The notes beneath the pieces were generated by a model. It had not been told where the DNA came from. It was given only the letters and a program-made list of their open reading frames with translations, and did no database searches. A DNA stretch of 64,000 bases from Anaeramoeba flamelloides. Lineage: Eukaryota; Metamonada; Anaeramoebidae. Numbering within the stretch: the stretch's first letter is position 1; each line of letters starts with the position of its first letter. The stretch lies in contig JANTQA010000032.1 of the NCBI GenBank assembly GCA_027625915.1, positions 11,036,001 through 11,100,000 on the forward strand. The letters are read 5' to 3'. A program made the translations under genes and the position numbers. Positions 1 through 11,563 of this stretch are shown here, in pieces.

Positions 1-1717
1 AACTGTTTAAAATGTGTCCTGCATTTTTGGAATTTTTTTTAGAATGAGAGTAAATAGGGGAAATTTTTCAAATATTATTCTTTTTATTTTTCACTAATCA
101 AGAAAGAGAACCAAAATTAAAGTATTCAAATCAAAAAAAAAAAAATAACTATTAAACCCTTAAAGTTAATTTCACATGAATAAAGAAATCATAGAAAAAA
201 AAAAAAATCCAAAAAATTCAATTTTACTTATGTTGTCTATCAAATCTCAAATCTTAAAAATTTGAATATGTTTTCATTTTGGTTTAATCTGTTGTTTTGA
301 ATTTCTATTTTAAATCTATAATTGATCTAATAGTTGGTTTTGGATTTTATTTTTAAATACAGTATAAAAGAAGTAGAACAATATTTGAAATTGTTAACAT
401 TTTACTATTATTGTACAATTTAAAAAACGATTGGGCTTTTTTTGGTTGATTTGCTTTTTTTTTTGCCATTTGTAAAAAATAAAAAAAATTAAACAGAAAT
501 AAAATTTTGAACATTTGTTCTGGTAAATTTCAAAACTTTAAATTTTAGTTTTGCAACAAACAAAAGCATAAGAAATTTTCAGATTAAGATTCTGTGATTT
601 GTTGATTGGGATTTTATCTTGAAAAACAAATTAATGAAATTACTCAAATTTGAAAATTTTTGCAAACGGGACAGTAGTAGTTTTTTTTTTTTCATTTATT
701 ATTTTTCTATATACCACCTTAATTGTGATCATTTTGTAAAAAAATTAATAATTTATTGTGCAATAATATTTATAATAGATAATTTAGAGATACAGAAACC
801 TATTGAGCCATGTATCACTAAAATCATTTACACCCAATTACGTCATAATTTAATTATAGACAAATCCACGGTGATGCTAATCCCTTAAAGGCCAAGTAAT
901 TACTGCGAAAAATAATTTTTTGAAATGAAAAAAAAAAAAATTGTAATTTTTATGAGTAACTAATATCGATTAAAAACAAAGAATCACTATGTGCTATACA
1001 ATCAATCTCAAAAAATCAACAATGAAAAACGAGTACATTTTTAGACAAAAGAGTCAAAGGGTGACACTCAATTTACAATTTGAATAGTAGTGAATATAGA
1101 ATTTTGAAAACAACTGTGTCAGTTTTTAAGTTTCCTTCTCTCGAGCTTTTTTTGAAATCTCTAAGATTTTTTTTTTTTTTCATTTCTCATATGAGTTATT
1201 TTTAAATCGAAAAAATGTTACAAAATCCTTACTTTGTCAAATTTAGAGCGTTAAAAAATTACCTTCAATTTAGATCAAATCGAATTAAATTGATTTTGTA
1301 CTTAAAGAAAACAATTTGTTTCAAATTGAAGAAATTTAAAACTTTGGGAATATAAAACAAGATAAGATTAGAGTTTTTTTCTCTCTCAATTTGGATTTTT
1401 TTTATATTTAGATTAATTTGGAACTTTTTTCTTTTGAGTAAATTGAATTTTTTGTGAGAATTGAAATTCTTTTTAATTTTTTTTTTTAATCCTTTGAAAT
1501 TTTTGTTTTTAATCTATTGTAACTTTGTTTGCTAATTCATTTTTTTGGCAATGAGGAGTCTTTGAATTTTTTTTTTTTGTTAATTGAATTTTTCAAGTGG
1601 GTAATATCTGATACATTTTTTTGAGAATTGTATTTTTGTTTTTAATGTCTCTTTGTAACTTTTTTTGTTAATTGAATTTTTTGTACAAGGAGAGTCTATG
1701 AATATTTTAGTTTTTGT
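1..1717. other. Gene-free AT-rich stretch
   Basis: I see no credible gene here. An open frame at 619-888 starts with TTG, is dominated by F, I, K and N, and has no recognisable domain. The stretch is rich in A and T homopolymers and includes a diverged copy of a dispersed repeat (985-1375). Confidence 0.6.
985..1375. repeat. Dispersed repeat R4, copy 1 (diverged)
   Basis: By eye this aligns collinearly with 4160-4535. Shared landmarks in the same order include an ATCAATCT..AAAA..AATGAAAAAC block, a GCGACATTCT/GTGACACTCA block, a CGAATTAAATTGA block and a final GGGAATATAAAAC/GGATAATATAAAAC block. A weaker third copy may lie at 5240-5500. The copies are old and I cannot define their ends. Confidence 0.4.
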
Positions 1718-1913
1718 TACTGTCGGCTCCACTTTTAAGACACAAACTTTCATGGAAATTTACGGTACAAAAAAATCTCAAATTAAAGATTATTTTTTAA
1801 AATTTTTTTACACAAATTATTTTACTTGGATTTGAATTTTGTTCTTAATTTGGGGCTTTTTTTTGATCTTATTGTTTAATGGACATTTGTATTTTAAAAG
1901 TGGAACTGACGAA
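1718..1913. mobile_element. MITE M1, degenerate copy
   Basis: This is a diverged member of the M1 family, whose best copies are 201 bp with TACAGTCAGTT..AACTGACTGTA ends. Here the ends read TACTGTCGGCTCCACTTTTA and TAAAAGTGGAACTGACGAA. The internal AAATCTCAAATTAA block is still readable, while the rest of the palindrome has decayed. Confidence 0.6.
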
Positions 1914-1960
1914 TTTGAATTTTGTTAACCAAAAGACATGCAATTTCACAATATCCTTTT

Positions 1961-2025
1961 TGGCTTTAAGCCACCTCTTGGCTATGGATCAAATCCATGG
2001 TAAGTGACTCGAACCTTAAGGCACC
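1961..2025. other. Local hairpin cluster
   Basis: A less AT-rich stretch with two adjacent perfect hairpins: TGGCTT/AAGCCA at 1961-1973, and ATGGAT with a CAA loop and ATCCAT at 1984-1998, followed by CCTTAAGG. It resembles part of a tRNA-like fold, but no full cloverleaf with a T-arm consensus can be drawn on either strand. It may belong to an unrecognised repeat. Confidence 0.3.
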
Positions 2026-2309
2026 ATTTTTGAAAAAAAGGCACATAATTATTTTTTTGATTATTATTTTGGGTTGAAAAAAAATTGTTTTTGTTATTAT
2101 GAATCTTTTTTGTTCCTTATTGATTTTTTTTTGTGTGTTATTCTGTCAAATCTTAATTTAGGCTTGATTATTGGCTTTTTTGTGTGACTTATATTTGATC
2201 TTATGGTGTATTATAAAAAGTCCTTACACTGTATAAAAACTGCATGAAAATTTTGTTCCTTTTCTTTTGTAAATAATAGTCGTATTATAAAACTGTTGTT
2301 CTGATTGAA

Positions 2310-2450
2310 GACTCCATTTTGTCGTTATTCGTTTATTTTTTCTTTTATTAGTTGATCTTACTTTTCCTTTTCAGTAGTTTCTGTGACCTCTGTAATTCTC
2401 TTCATGTTTCCAATTAAAAATCGACTTGATCTTTTTTTCAAAAATAGTGA
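2310..2450. repeat. F1-family terminal remnant
   Basis: The stretch with TTGATCTTACTTTTCCTTTTC followed by TTTCCAATTAAAAATCGA matches the inner right terminal repeat of the F1 family (compare 6810-6893 and 9105-9189). No matching left end was found nearby, so this looks like a solo end. Confidence 0.35.
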
Positions 2451-2837
2451 AGATGATGCTTTTTTATTTGTGAATTTTCGGTTGGATTCTCGTTTACTTT
2501 CAAATCAAATAATCAATTCCGAACAACTACTTACACTCAAAGTGCAATAACAGTTTTTCATACAGTGTATAATTCATAAAAACAATTTAAAGTTCGTAAC
2601 ATTTTGTGATCGTGTTTGAAGATTCAGAAGTTAAAAAGTATTGTAAAAAGTAACATTTATTCTCGCTCCTAAAAGTTGAAAACCAAAAGAAATTCCTTCT
2701 GTATTTTTTCCATAAAAATTCGTTGGAAATAGTCACAAAGCTGTGATCTATTTTTTCAGAACATTAGTCATTTAACTTTCTTTTATTTGTCTGTAAAAAA
2801 AGATTGATAAAAAAAAAAAGAAAAAGGAAAAATTTAC

Positions 2838-3266
2838 AGGGCAAATTGGAGATACAGCGGAAGAGATTGGTGGAAAAAAAAGATAACATATAAATTTTCA
2901 ACTGTAGGTACAAAGGTAAGGATTGTCCTTAACAACATTAGCCAACCACAATAAAACAAAATTAGGATTCGGAATTTGGATCCACTTCTTTTTTCCTTCA
3001 GGTTGCTGTGGTTTGGAAATAAAAAGAAAAATAACAAAACAAAAAGAAAAGAGACGAGTAAGTGATCAAATTCATCACAAACGGTGGCTAACATTTTAGT
3101 TTTGTGTGTTAGCACGAATGAAATCTTACTTCAAAATTTTGAAATTTGAGAATAAATCATAAAAGCATAAGCAGGTTGTAATAAAATAAAGAACTCCAAG
3201 AGTGTAAAACCATACAGAACCAGTGTTGGGTGCGGTTCTGATTAACCCTTTAATTAACAAATTCAT
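2838..3266 (-). CDS. Multi-pass membrane protein fragment, two exons
   Basis: Two open exons on the minus strand join cleanly. Exon A (3266 down to 3130) starts with ATG and ends at a GTAAGA donor; exon B (3005 down to 2838) follows an ACCACAG acceptor and ends at a GTAAAT donor. The phases fit (2 nt plus 1 nt), and the 124-nt intron matches the size class of short introns in this window. The product of about 101 residues has hydrophobic helices (SVWFYTLGVLYFITTCLCF, then FRILILFYCGWLMLLRTIL, then NLYVIFFFHQSLPLYLQFAL) separated by a basic loop. The pattern recalls seven-helix TOM1/GPR137-like proteins, but I cannot assign a family. No third exon is convincing: the nearest acceptor near 2774 gives only five codons before a stop. 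It may be a truncated or decaying gene, or the end of a gene with a distant exon. Confidence 0.4.
3006..3129 (-). other. Intron of the membrane protein fragment
   Basis: This 124-nt intron has a GTAAGA donor and a CACAG acceptor on the minus strand. It joins exons in matching phase 2 and removes an in-frame TAA that directly overlaps the donor. Confidence 0.4.
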
Positions 3267-3952
3267 TTGAAAAACAAAGAGAAAAAATGAAAAATTATTT
3301 CTAACTTTTAGTGATCATTTAGGGGAGGGGGTTAATTTACTTTTTCTTCCCATTGGATAGTACTTTCAAAAAAGAACTTGTTTCAGAAAAATAAAACAGT
3401 TAAAATTCACAATATTCCTTTTTCAGATTTCTGATAAATTCAAATATATCTAATAAAATTTTTCGTTCATTTTCCCATTTTGTAATTTTAATACCTTAAC
3501 TTTTAAAACAAGTCAAGAGAAAGAACCTTTGATCCCAGTACAACCATAATTACAAAACTTTTTAACATTTAAAAGAATAAAATGTTTTCTTCAAAGCTTA
3601 TGTAAAAAAATTTTACAAAATAAAAATCGAAAATGATGTGAAAATTTTCAATCATTTATTTGAATTAATCAGTAAGACAAACTTTCAGATTTTGTAAAAG
3701 TCGTAACTTCAAAGTTGTTCCAATTAACCTCAAAATTTTATATTAACTTTGGATCATCTTTTTCTGTTTCCTTTTTGAAACACTTTTGGGTCAACTTATA
3801 GAAATTACTTTTTTAATACTTTTTTGATTTAAGGGTTGAGTCTTAAAGGTGAAGAATAATTTTAAAAATAAAAAAAATTTTTATTAATTTTTAACAGATA
3901 TTATACCAATTAAAAAAATCAAACTACTCTTTTTTTCAAAATAAAATAAAAG

Positions 3953-4132
3953 AAAATTTCTATTCGGCTTTACCAAAAAAGATTTTTTATAAATCATCCC
4001 ACAAAATGAAATTTGAAATGTTTAATTCTGAAAATCAGGTAAAAATATTTATTTCCCTTTTAGAATTGAGTAATCTGATGTTTTATTTTTATTCCAGAAA
4101 GTTCTGTTTTTTTGGAAAGTTGACTGAAAATG
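3953..4132. mobile_element. MITE M4, copy 1
   Basis: About 180 bp with inverted ends: AAAATTTCTATTCGGCTTTA on the left and GGAAAGTTGACTGAAAAT on the right. It shares the internal CCCTTTTAGAATTG block with the copies at 5051 and 5756. Confidence 0.5.
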
Positions 4133-4159
4133 TTTTTCCTTTTATTTTTCAATTAATAG

Positions 4160-4535
4160 TATGGATTATATGATCAATCTTCAAAAATTAATAATGAAAA
4201 ACAAAAACCCTTTTTTAAAACAGGCACCATAAGAGCGACATTCTATTTCCAAAGTAAAAAGTTATTAATTATAATTGTGAATAAATTTGTTAAAGTTCCA
4301 GCATGTCAATCTTTGTCCCATTCTCAGTTCATGAAGATTATTTTTAACATTTTTCAAGTAAAGTATTTTTCTCAAAGAAAATCCAGAAAATATTAATTTA
4401 TCAAATAACGATCGTTTGGAAAAAAAACCTAAATTCGATTAAATTGAATTCTATAGATAGTGTGTTTAAAAAAAACAATTTATTTTAGATTGGAAACATT
4501 TATAAGTTGGATAATATAAAACCGGGAATAGCATT
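4160..4535. repeat. Dispersed repeat R4, copy 2
   Basis: Collinear with 985-1375 by eye; in both copies a TAAATTGA-rich middle is followed by an AATATAAAAC block. Boundaries are not defined. Confidence 0.4.
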
Positions 4536-5050
4536 ATTTTGATTTTTAAAATGAGATTTTTTAAATTGAGAATTCTTTGAAACTTTATTTTAATTTGAAT
4601 TTTGGTAATTTTTGTATTTATGATTCTTTGTATTTTTTTAAAATTTTGAATTTTTGTTATTTGAGATTGCTAATGTTAAAAAAAATTTGGTTTATTTCTT
4701 AAAAAAGGGCAACACTTTGTTTTTTGTCAAAAAATAAATTTTCATTGGGAACATATATAAAACTAATCAAAATAATCATACTTTTTTCAAAAGAATAAGA
4801 ATGTAAATAGAAACTAATCACTTTTTAGAATCAAATTTTCGAATAAAAATTCTTCATTTCAATTTCATTTAATCGTTAAAGTCGAATTTCTTAAAAATCA
4901 AATTATTTATTTTGAACAGTAAAGAGTTGCCAAAATTAGTTCTAAGCACGTTTTTTTGGATAACCAATATCTTTTAATTTACTATTTTTGGGTATAACTC
5001 TTAATATTTAATCTTAAATAAATTACTGATAATTGAAAAATAATATAATT

Positions 5051-5223
5051 AAAATTTTAATTCAACTTTCCAAAAAAAATCACATCTCCAAGAATTAAAA
5101 CCAGTAATCAAAAGTCCCCAATTCTAAAAGGGGAAATTAATTATTCAAACTAATTTTTGGAATTAAAAATTTGAAATGTTAACATGATGATAAAATCTTT
5201 TTTTGGAAAGCTGAATGAAAATT
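5051..5223. mobile_element. MITE M4, copy 2
   Basis: About 173 bp. The left end AAAATTTTAATTCAACTTTC and the right end GGAAAGCTGAATGAAAATT are near-perfect inverted repeats. The centre carries CCCCAATTCTAAAAGGGG, which is itself palindromic and is read as CTTTTAGAATTGGG in copy 3. Confidence 0.55.
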
Positions 5224-5755
5224 ATGTTCCATTTATTTTGCAACAAATAATATGTACGTAGTCAAAGAAAAATTCAATTCTTATTAAGATCAACTTATGA
5301 ATGAAAATGTTCAATTTTCGAATTTTCACATTTTGATTGCAAATCTTAAGAGAACCACATAACTTTATCTTTTATTGAATATTATTATAACTTTGTTGAA
5401 AAAATTAAACTTTTTATGATCTCGAAAAATACTCAATATATTTCAATAAATAACAAAATCTAAATTAAGTTTGTTGGTTAAGTTGATATAAAAAAATATT
5501 ATTCTTTAAAGTTAATTTATTTGTTAATATGAATTGATTTTTTTTCACTTTTTCGGGTTCTATTAATTGTTCCAATGAATAATCTTGATTTTAATAATTG
5601 AAAAAAAAAAAATAACGAAGAAGAAAAAAATTTTCAAAAGTTATTATTAATTGTTGATATTTACAAAACAGTATTATAATTTCATATATATTTACTTTTT
5701 GGTTTATTAATAAAATTCTGATAAATATATTATTTGTTTCTCAATAAATGGCACA

Positions 5756-5925
5756 AAATTTTCATTCATCTAACCAAAAAAAGAGTTTTTTAAATCATCT
5801 TATATTTCATTTTTTTTCTTCCTAAAAAAGGCTTTAATTCTTAATTTCCCTTTTAGAATTGGGAACTTTGATGACATATTGTTGTTCTTGGAGTGTAGAA
5901 TTTTTTAGAAAGTTGTTTGAAAATA
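5756..5925. mobile_element. MITE M4, copy 3
   Basis: About 170 bp. The left end AAAATTTTCATTCATCTAAC and the right end AGAAAGTTGTTTGAAAAT are inverted, with the shared CCCTTTTAGAATTGGGA block inside. It is more diverged than copy 2. Confidence 0.5.
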
Positions 5926-6470
5926 TTAATTCTGTTATTATGCAATCAACAGTAACTATATACTTATTATAATGATGATTAATTAAATTTCAATTGTTCA
6001 AAATAATATTTCATCAATTAAAAAAAACAAGAATAAAATTTATCTTTTTCTAAATTCTGAAAAAACCTATATATAAATCTATTTTTTTCAAACAAAGTAG
6101 ATTTATTTAGTTTATCAAACAATTAACTGGGTATTCCGAAAAATACGCTTCTTTAATGTACTTTAGGTTGGTTTATTATTAAATCATTAAATATTTATTT
6201 TAGTTATTGATGAAAAGTATTTAATTTTGAAAAAAAACTAAAATTCAAAATAAATAACTCAATTTTTATTTATTTGTTTTTACTTTTTTTTATTTTATTT
6301 TTAGAAGAAAAACAAATATTTCAAGTGTTTAGAACTGTACACTAAAATAGTAATTTTTTTATTATAATAGATATCTTCAATTTATAAAAATTTTTATTAT
6401 AAATATTTGATTTTTAATGGGCCAATTATTTTGAAATAGAGTTTATTTGAAATTACACAACAATTTTAAT

Positions 6471-6893
6471 CATTTTGGAAAAAAATTGAAAAACGGATTT
6501 TCATTAAAAAGATTAAGAGAAAACAAAAATAAAAAGTAAAATCAATTAAAAGAAGAAACCAATTAAATTCAAATAATAATCCATTATATTATTGTCAATC
6601 AAAACAACAAATATACTTTAAATCTACTTTCTTATCAAAATTCAAGGTGTGGTTTTGGAGATCTCAAAAATTAGTCAATTTTTTGAACAAATTTTTAATA
6701 ATGGATCAATCAAAGAAAAACCCATACCAAGAGATAGTATTAAAAAAACAGTTATTGTGCTGAATACTTCATTTTGTATTTATTTATTTATTTATTCTTT
6801 TTTTCATTGATTTTACTTTTCATTTTCAGTAATTTTCCCAATTAAAAACTGTGTTTTACTTTTTAACCGTGTTTCACTTTTTTTCCACAATGG
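6471..6893. mobile_element. F1-family inverted-repeat element
   Basis: The left end CATTTTGGAAAAAAATTGAA and the right end TTTCACTTTTTTTCCACAAT are inverted. The inner landmarks, AAAGTAAAATCAATTAAAAG, a GGTGTGGTTTTGGAGATCT block and a CAATTTTTTGAACAAATTTT block, recur in the same order in the copies at 8529 and 48965. Its 423 bp make it shorter than the 661-bp copy. No coding frame is seen. Confidence 0.6.
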
Positions 6894-7183
6894 TAATAAC
6901 ATCTACAATTAAAAATTATATCAGAAATTTTTTTGGTTCCTTGGCTGTTTTTCAAATCTAATTTTGATTCTACAAAGCCAATTCCAAAAAGAATTGATGC
7001 CAAATGTTTCATGATCTGTTATAAGATTTGATTTTGATCAAATTCAGACAGTATTCTCTTTGTTTTATGTTGTTTGTTCTTAAGAGTATGTGTTTTCTTC
7101 TCCATTGTTTACCTATCAACATTTCAAACTTTTCATTTTTTGGTTTTATTCTTTAAAGTTTGTTTTTCACTTTCTTTTTCTTT

Positions 7184-7226
7184 TCCCTTTTTCCTTTTCT
7201 TTTTCCTTTTTCCTTTTTCCTTTTTG
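7184..7226. repeat. (TTTTCC)n simple repeat
   Basis: A run of imperfect TTTTCC/TTTTTCC units about 350 bp upstream of the P2 start codon. The open frame over it (7074-7319) encodes only low-complexity F, S and P and is not a gene. Confidence 0.6.
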
Positions 7227-7572
7227 AATCTAATTTACTTTCGAAAAGAAAAAGAAGTCGCATCAAAAAAAGAACCAACCACCAGTTTTTTTAGTCTAAA
7301 TACAACAACCAAAAATTAAAAAGTTCTTTTACTTCTCAAATAATAATAAAAAAAGAATTCATCATTCAGTTTATTTTTTTGAACAAACTTTCAAGACAAC
7401 CGAACAACAATTGTTTAAACACTTACTAACAAAAATAAAAAAACGATCTCACAAACTATTTTTTTGTCTTTTCTTGAGAAATCACAAACTTTTCACTTTT
7501 TGCTTTTTGTTAATTTTCCTCTATTTTTTTTTTTTTTTTTTTCTTTTCTTAGTTATTTTATCATAAATAATA

Positions 7573-7914
7573 ATGCGTGTAATTACAGCTTACTTACTCT
7601 GTGTCATGGGAGGAAATGAAACCCCAGGTGTTGAAGACATCAAAAACGTTTTCAAGGCAGCCGGAATTGATGACTCTGACAAAGACGGAAGAATTGAAAA
7701 ATTTGTTGGGTTAATGAAAGGAAAAAACATTTTTGATGTTATCAATGCAGGAAAACTCCAAATGGGATCGCTTCCAATGGGAGGAATGGGTGGATCTGGT
7801 GGGAGCAGCGAAAAGAAAGAAGAAGAAAAAGAAGAAGAACCAGAGCCAGAGCCAGAACCAGAATCTGAATCTGAATCAGATGACGATATGTTTGGTGGTG
7901 GTCTTTTTGATTAA
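7573..7914 (+). CDS. RPLP2: 60S acidic ribosomal protein P2
   Basis: This is the P2 protein of the ribosomal stalk, which with P1 and P0 recruits elongation factors to the large subunit. The 113-residue length is normal for P2. The N-terminal helical domain shows the family signature (AYLLCVMGGNETPGVEDIK, then GKNIFDVINAGKLQMGSLP). A glycine-rich hinge (about residues 72-80), a charged E/K and E/P tract and the invariant eukaryotic tail SDDDMFGGGLFD follow. The start is chosen because MRVITAYLL matches the family's MRYVAAYLL beginning. No intron interrupts the frame. A long T-tract ending in CTTTTCTTAG sits about 20 bp before the ATG, so a 5' UTR intron is possible. An AATAAA lies at about 8095. 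This is the most certain gene in the window. Confidence 0.97.
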   Translation: MRVITAYLLCVMGGNETPGVEDIKNVFKAAGIDDSDKDGRIEKFVGLMKGKNIFDVINAGKLQMGSLPMGGMGGSGGSSEKKEEEKEEEPEPEPEPESESESDDDMFGGGLFD

Positions 7915-8528
7915 GTTAATAGGAGAAAATAATATTGTTTTTTCTTTGTTGAACTCCAATTTTTCGGAATTGTTCTACCCTTTTTAGAAGTTTCTGAATT
8001 GGATCGGTACTTTAAAACTAAAAACTTGTTACTTTTTGAAATTTTTTTTTTATTTTTATTGCTTCTAAAAGATTTTGTTTCCTTTTTGAATTCAAATAAA
8101 TACAAGTGTTTTGCCTGAGATATTCTAAAAAAACGAAATAAAAGTAATGTCTTAAAAGAATAGTAATCATTAAAATATCACCTTGTATATTTGATAGTCT
8201 ATTCAAAGCTTTTTGAAGCTTGTTGAAATTAAAAAATAAAATAAAAAGCTGAGTATAAAATACATAACTTTCGTTACAATTAAGGCTATCTTCCCAAATG
8301 AATTTTTTTTTTTAAAAGTTAATCCATTTTAACAGTTTTGAAAAGTCCAAAATTCAACATTTTTCCAAATTATTTCCAATAAAAAAATATTTTCTTTAAA
8401 GAAGAAAGATATTTGATTATCTCCAAAGGAATTTTCAAATATACTTTAAAAATAAAATCAAAAAGTTTTGAAATAACATTGAAATAAAAAATTGAATTAA
8501 TTACAAAAAATTACAATATTTATTTTAT

Positions 8529-9189
8529 CCATTTTGGAAAAAAAGTGAAACAGGATAAAAAGTTCAACACGGTTTTTCATTGGGAACAATTCGAAAAATG
8601 AAAAGTAAAATCAATTAATAGCAGAAACTAATTAACTTCAATTAATAAAACAGTATATTATTTTCAATCAATCCAATAAATACAATTTAAATCTACTAGA
8701 TTATACAAATTATTTTTCGTGATTTTGGAGATGTCAAAAATAGTCAATTTTTTGAACAAATTTTTAATAATTGATCAGTCAAAGAAAAACCCATAACAAA
8801 AGATAGTATTCTAAAAACTGTTATTATGATGAATAACACATTTTTTCTTTAGTTATTTTTTTATTCTTTTTTTATTCTTTTTTTAATTGATCTTATTTTT
8901 CACAGTTTGTGGAATCTTATTATTAATAATCTTTCTATCGGGTTTTTACTCCTCCTGTTTCAGGACGTGGATAATTTTTAATTTGGCCATGTAAATGATA
9001 TAATATTTTTTTACTTTTAGGTTTTAATTATTGTTCTTTTTCTCTTTTTTATTTAGTAAATTTTCTTTGATTACTCCTTTCTCACAATAAATAAATAAAT
9101 AAATTGATCTTATTTTTCATTTTCAGGTTTGTTCCCAATGAAAAACCGTGTTGAAATTTTTTTCCTGTTTCACTTTTTTTCCAAAATGG
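8529..9189. mobile_element. F1-family element, best-preserved copy
   Basis: A 661-bp element with terminal inverted repeats of about 90 bp at roughly 90% identity by eye. The outer ends are CCATTTTGGAAAAAAAGTGA and TCACTTTTTTTCCAAAATGG, and both arms carry a CAACACGGTTTTTCATTGGG block. The interior is AT-rich with no transposase frame, so it is a non-autonomous, MITE-like element. No clear target-site duplication is visible. Confidence 0.7.
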
Positions 9190-10907
9190 TAAACTTTAAA
9201 ACAAAATGGGTTTATTTTTTGATTTATTCTTTAAAGGTGGTGTTATTACTTTATATTTATTATTGTTAGTTTTTTTTTTTTCTTTTTTAATTTGAAAAAA
9301 TTGAATCTATTCTTTAATTCTATTCTACTATTTTGAATGCTTGAAAACAATGTTATTTTTTTTTTTTTTTTTTTAGAAATTAGAATATTTTTTTTAAAAT
9401 TGTTGTATTTCTTAAATTGTAAAAAAACAGCGATTAACTTTTCTTGAATATTCTTTTTATTAGTAAAATCTATAAAATTTAAAAATAAAACAGAAAATCG
9501 AAAGAAAATATCTGTTAACCCTTTCGGGGTTCATAATAATTAAGTTATTTCTTCTATTATGGTCAATTCTTTTTATTTCAGGGAAAGTACCTTTGAGGTT
9601 TTTGATATTTTTGAAATTTTCTTTTTATTTCAAAAATTAAATATATATATACAAATGAAGAAACTTGAATGTACTCTAATTTACCATAAATATCTTTTTG
9701 GTGTGTACATAATTCAGAAACTGTGTTTAAAATTTTTCTGAAAAATATACATTGTAAATATTTAATCAAATTAGCTTACTTGTCTATTTTTTAATTTTGG
9801 TTCACAAATAAATATTAGAAAAAATGTAAAATCTAAAGTTGAAAAAGTGGTCCTCATAAGTATTAAAAACTTGAAATATTAATCATAAAACAACCATTTT
9901 TAAAGAAATACCTTTAAATATGATTATTTGTAAAATGATTATCATCAGACTAACTATCCAAATAAAAACTTTCAAGAAAGTTAAATCACAAATTTTATGC
10001 CAAATAAGAAACAATTTTTTAGAATTTTTTTTTACATAAAATATTTTACGAGAATCTGAATTTTTGTGTATCAATTTTTGTGTTGTTTTTTTTTTAATTA
10101 TACCTTATTTTTCCTTCAAAGTTTCCAATTCAAGATGGAATTGGGTCTAAAAAACATCTAAATTATTCCAATGGGTGGGTAAGAGACCCACAAGTTGAAA
10201 TATGAATGTTGTTAAAAATAAAGTTTTTAAAATTATAGAGATAAATGTATGGAACACTTTTATTTATCTCTAAAATTGGGAAAACTCTATATTTTACACT
10301 AGTCACCCCTATAGTTTTGATAAAGGTTAAAATTATTATGACAATTTAGTATTATTTCTCATAATTTCAAATTTTCAAGATAATAAAATTAATTCTAAAT
10401 AAAAACTAGTAAGTGATTTATTTAAATATTGTTTTTAGTTGATTCTGATCGTAGATTCTCTAAAAATTTTATTAAAACAATTTTTTGATATTTTTTTTTT
10501 CGTAATATTAAACAAAAACAAAAAAGAATATATTGATGAAATAGTTTTGTTTTATTTATTTTTTTTTTAATGAAATAAACTTAATTCCAAAATTTTGGGC
10601 ATAGTTTAAAAAGTTGAAAGAATAGCAATACCAGACTTTATATTCGATTTGGAAAGAATTTTGATTTAACAAACTATTCTATTTTTTGTCTTTTTTTTTT
10701 TTGTTTTTATTTCGTTTTTTTTTGAGTTAGGTAATATGTTTCCTTAGATCTGGTATTATTTTTTCCATGGTTGATAGAATCTTACTGTTGGGTTTCTTAA
10801 ATTGAAAAATCACCTACAATTGCTCCATGGTATCTTATCATTTGATCGATCAACAATTGTTGGTGTAATTTTAACACTTTTACAAATCTATTTTTTGTTC
10901 AGCTTGT

Positions 10908-11106
10908 TTCATTATTTTGGACACATCTGGTTTTGTTTTTTTTTTGTTTTATATTTTTTTCTTTGGTTTGGATGAAAATTATTACTTATAAAAACATTAA
11001 TAATGGGTAACTTAAATGTGATTTTATATTACGTTTGAAAAAATATAATTAATTGAGTATTTTTTTCCGATTTTTCATTTTCGATATGTTCAAATTTTTG
11101 GAATGG
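10908..11106. mobile_element. MITE M3, copy 1
   Basis: The left end TCATTATTTTGGACACAT and the right end ATGTTCAAATTTTTGGAA form an inverted pair about 200 bp apart. A second copy with the same exact left block and a better right end (ATGTGTCCAAATTTTTGGAA) lies inside the RasGAP intron at about 50994. Confidence 0.5.
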
Positions 11107-11474
11107 GATTTAGTTTTTTTTTTTGGGAGAAGATAATTTTAGATTCTTCGAATAAAACTTATAGCTATTTTTTGGTTTAAAATTTGAAAGAATATAATCA
11201 CATTCACTACTCCAATTCCACCAAATCCAACTATTTGAAATCATAAAAGGTAATGTTTTGGGACAATTGTTATTTTTTGGAATCCTTCTAGCTATTTAAG
11301 CCCCAACCGTGTTTCCTTTTGTGATTCTCTCAATTGTAATATTGTTGTTCTTTTTAAACAAAATCCATTAATCCTAAATGTCACATATAAAAAAATATTT
11401 CTAATTGCTTTTTTTTATCATGATTAAAAAAATTCAAAAATAATGAAAAAATAACAAATATAAAAAATAAATTT

Positions 11475-11563
11475 CACAATAGAATGTTGAGATAAGGATA
11501 AAAGATAAGTTATTCAACATCCGAAACACTAATTTGTGCAATTCAACTCAACATTCTATTGTG
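11475..11563. mobile_element. 89-bp perfect-TIR hairpin element
   Basis: A 17-bp perfect inverted repeat, CACAATAGAATGTTGAG at 11475-11491 and its complement at 11547-11563, encloses 55 bp. A third related half-site (TTATTCAACATCC) lies inside. Only one copy is seen in the window. It could be a tiny MITE or a structured transcript. Confidence 0.5.

Larger units (their letters stand above)
3267..6470. other. Gene-free repeat-rich spacer
   Basis: No gene is visible. The spacer holds three copies of the short inverted-repeat element M4 and a second copy of repeat R4. The remainder is AT-rich sequence without open frames of note. Confidence 0.6.
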
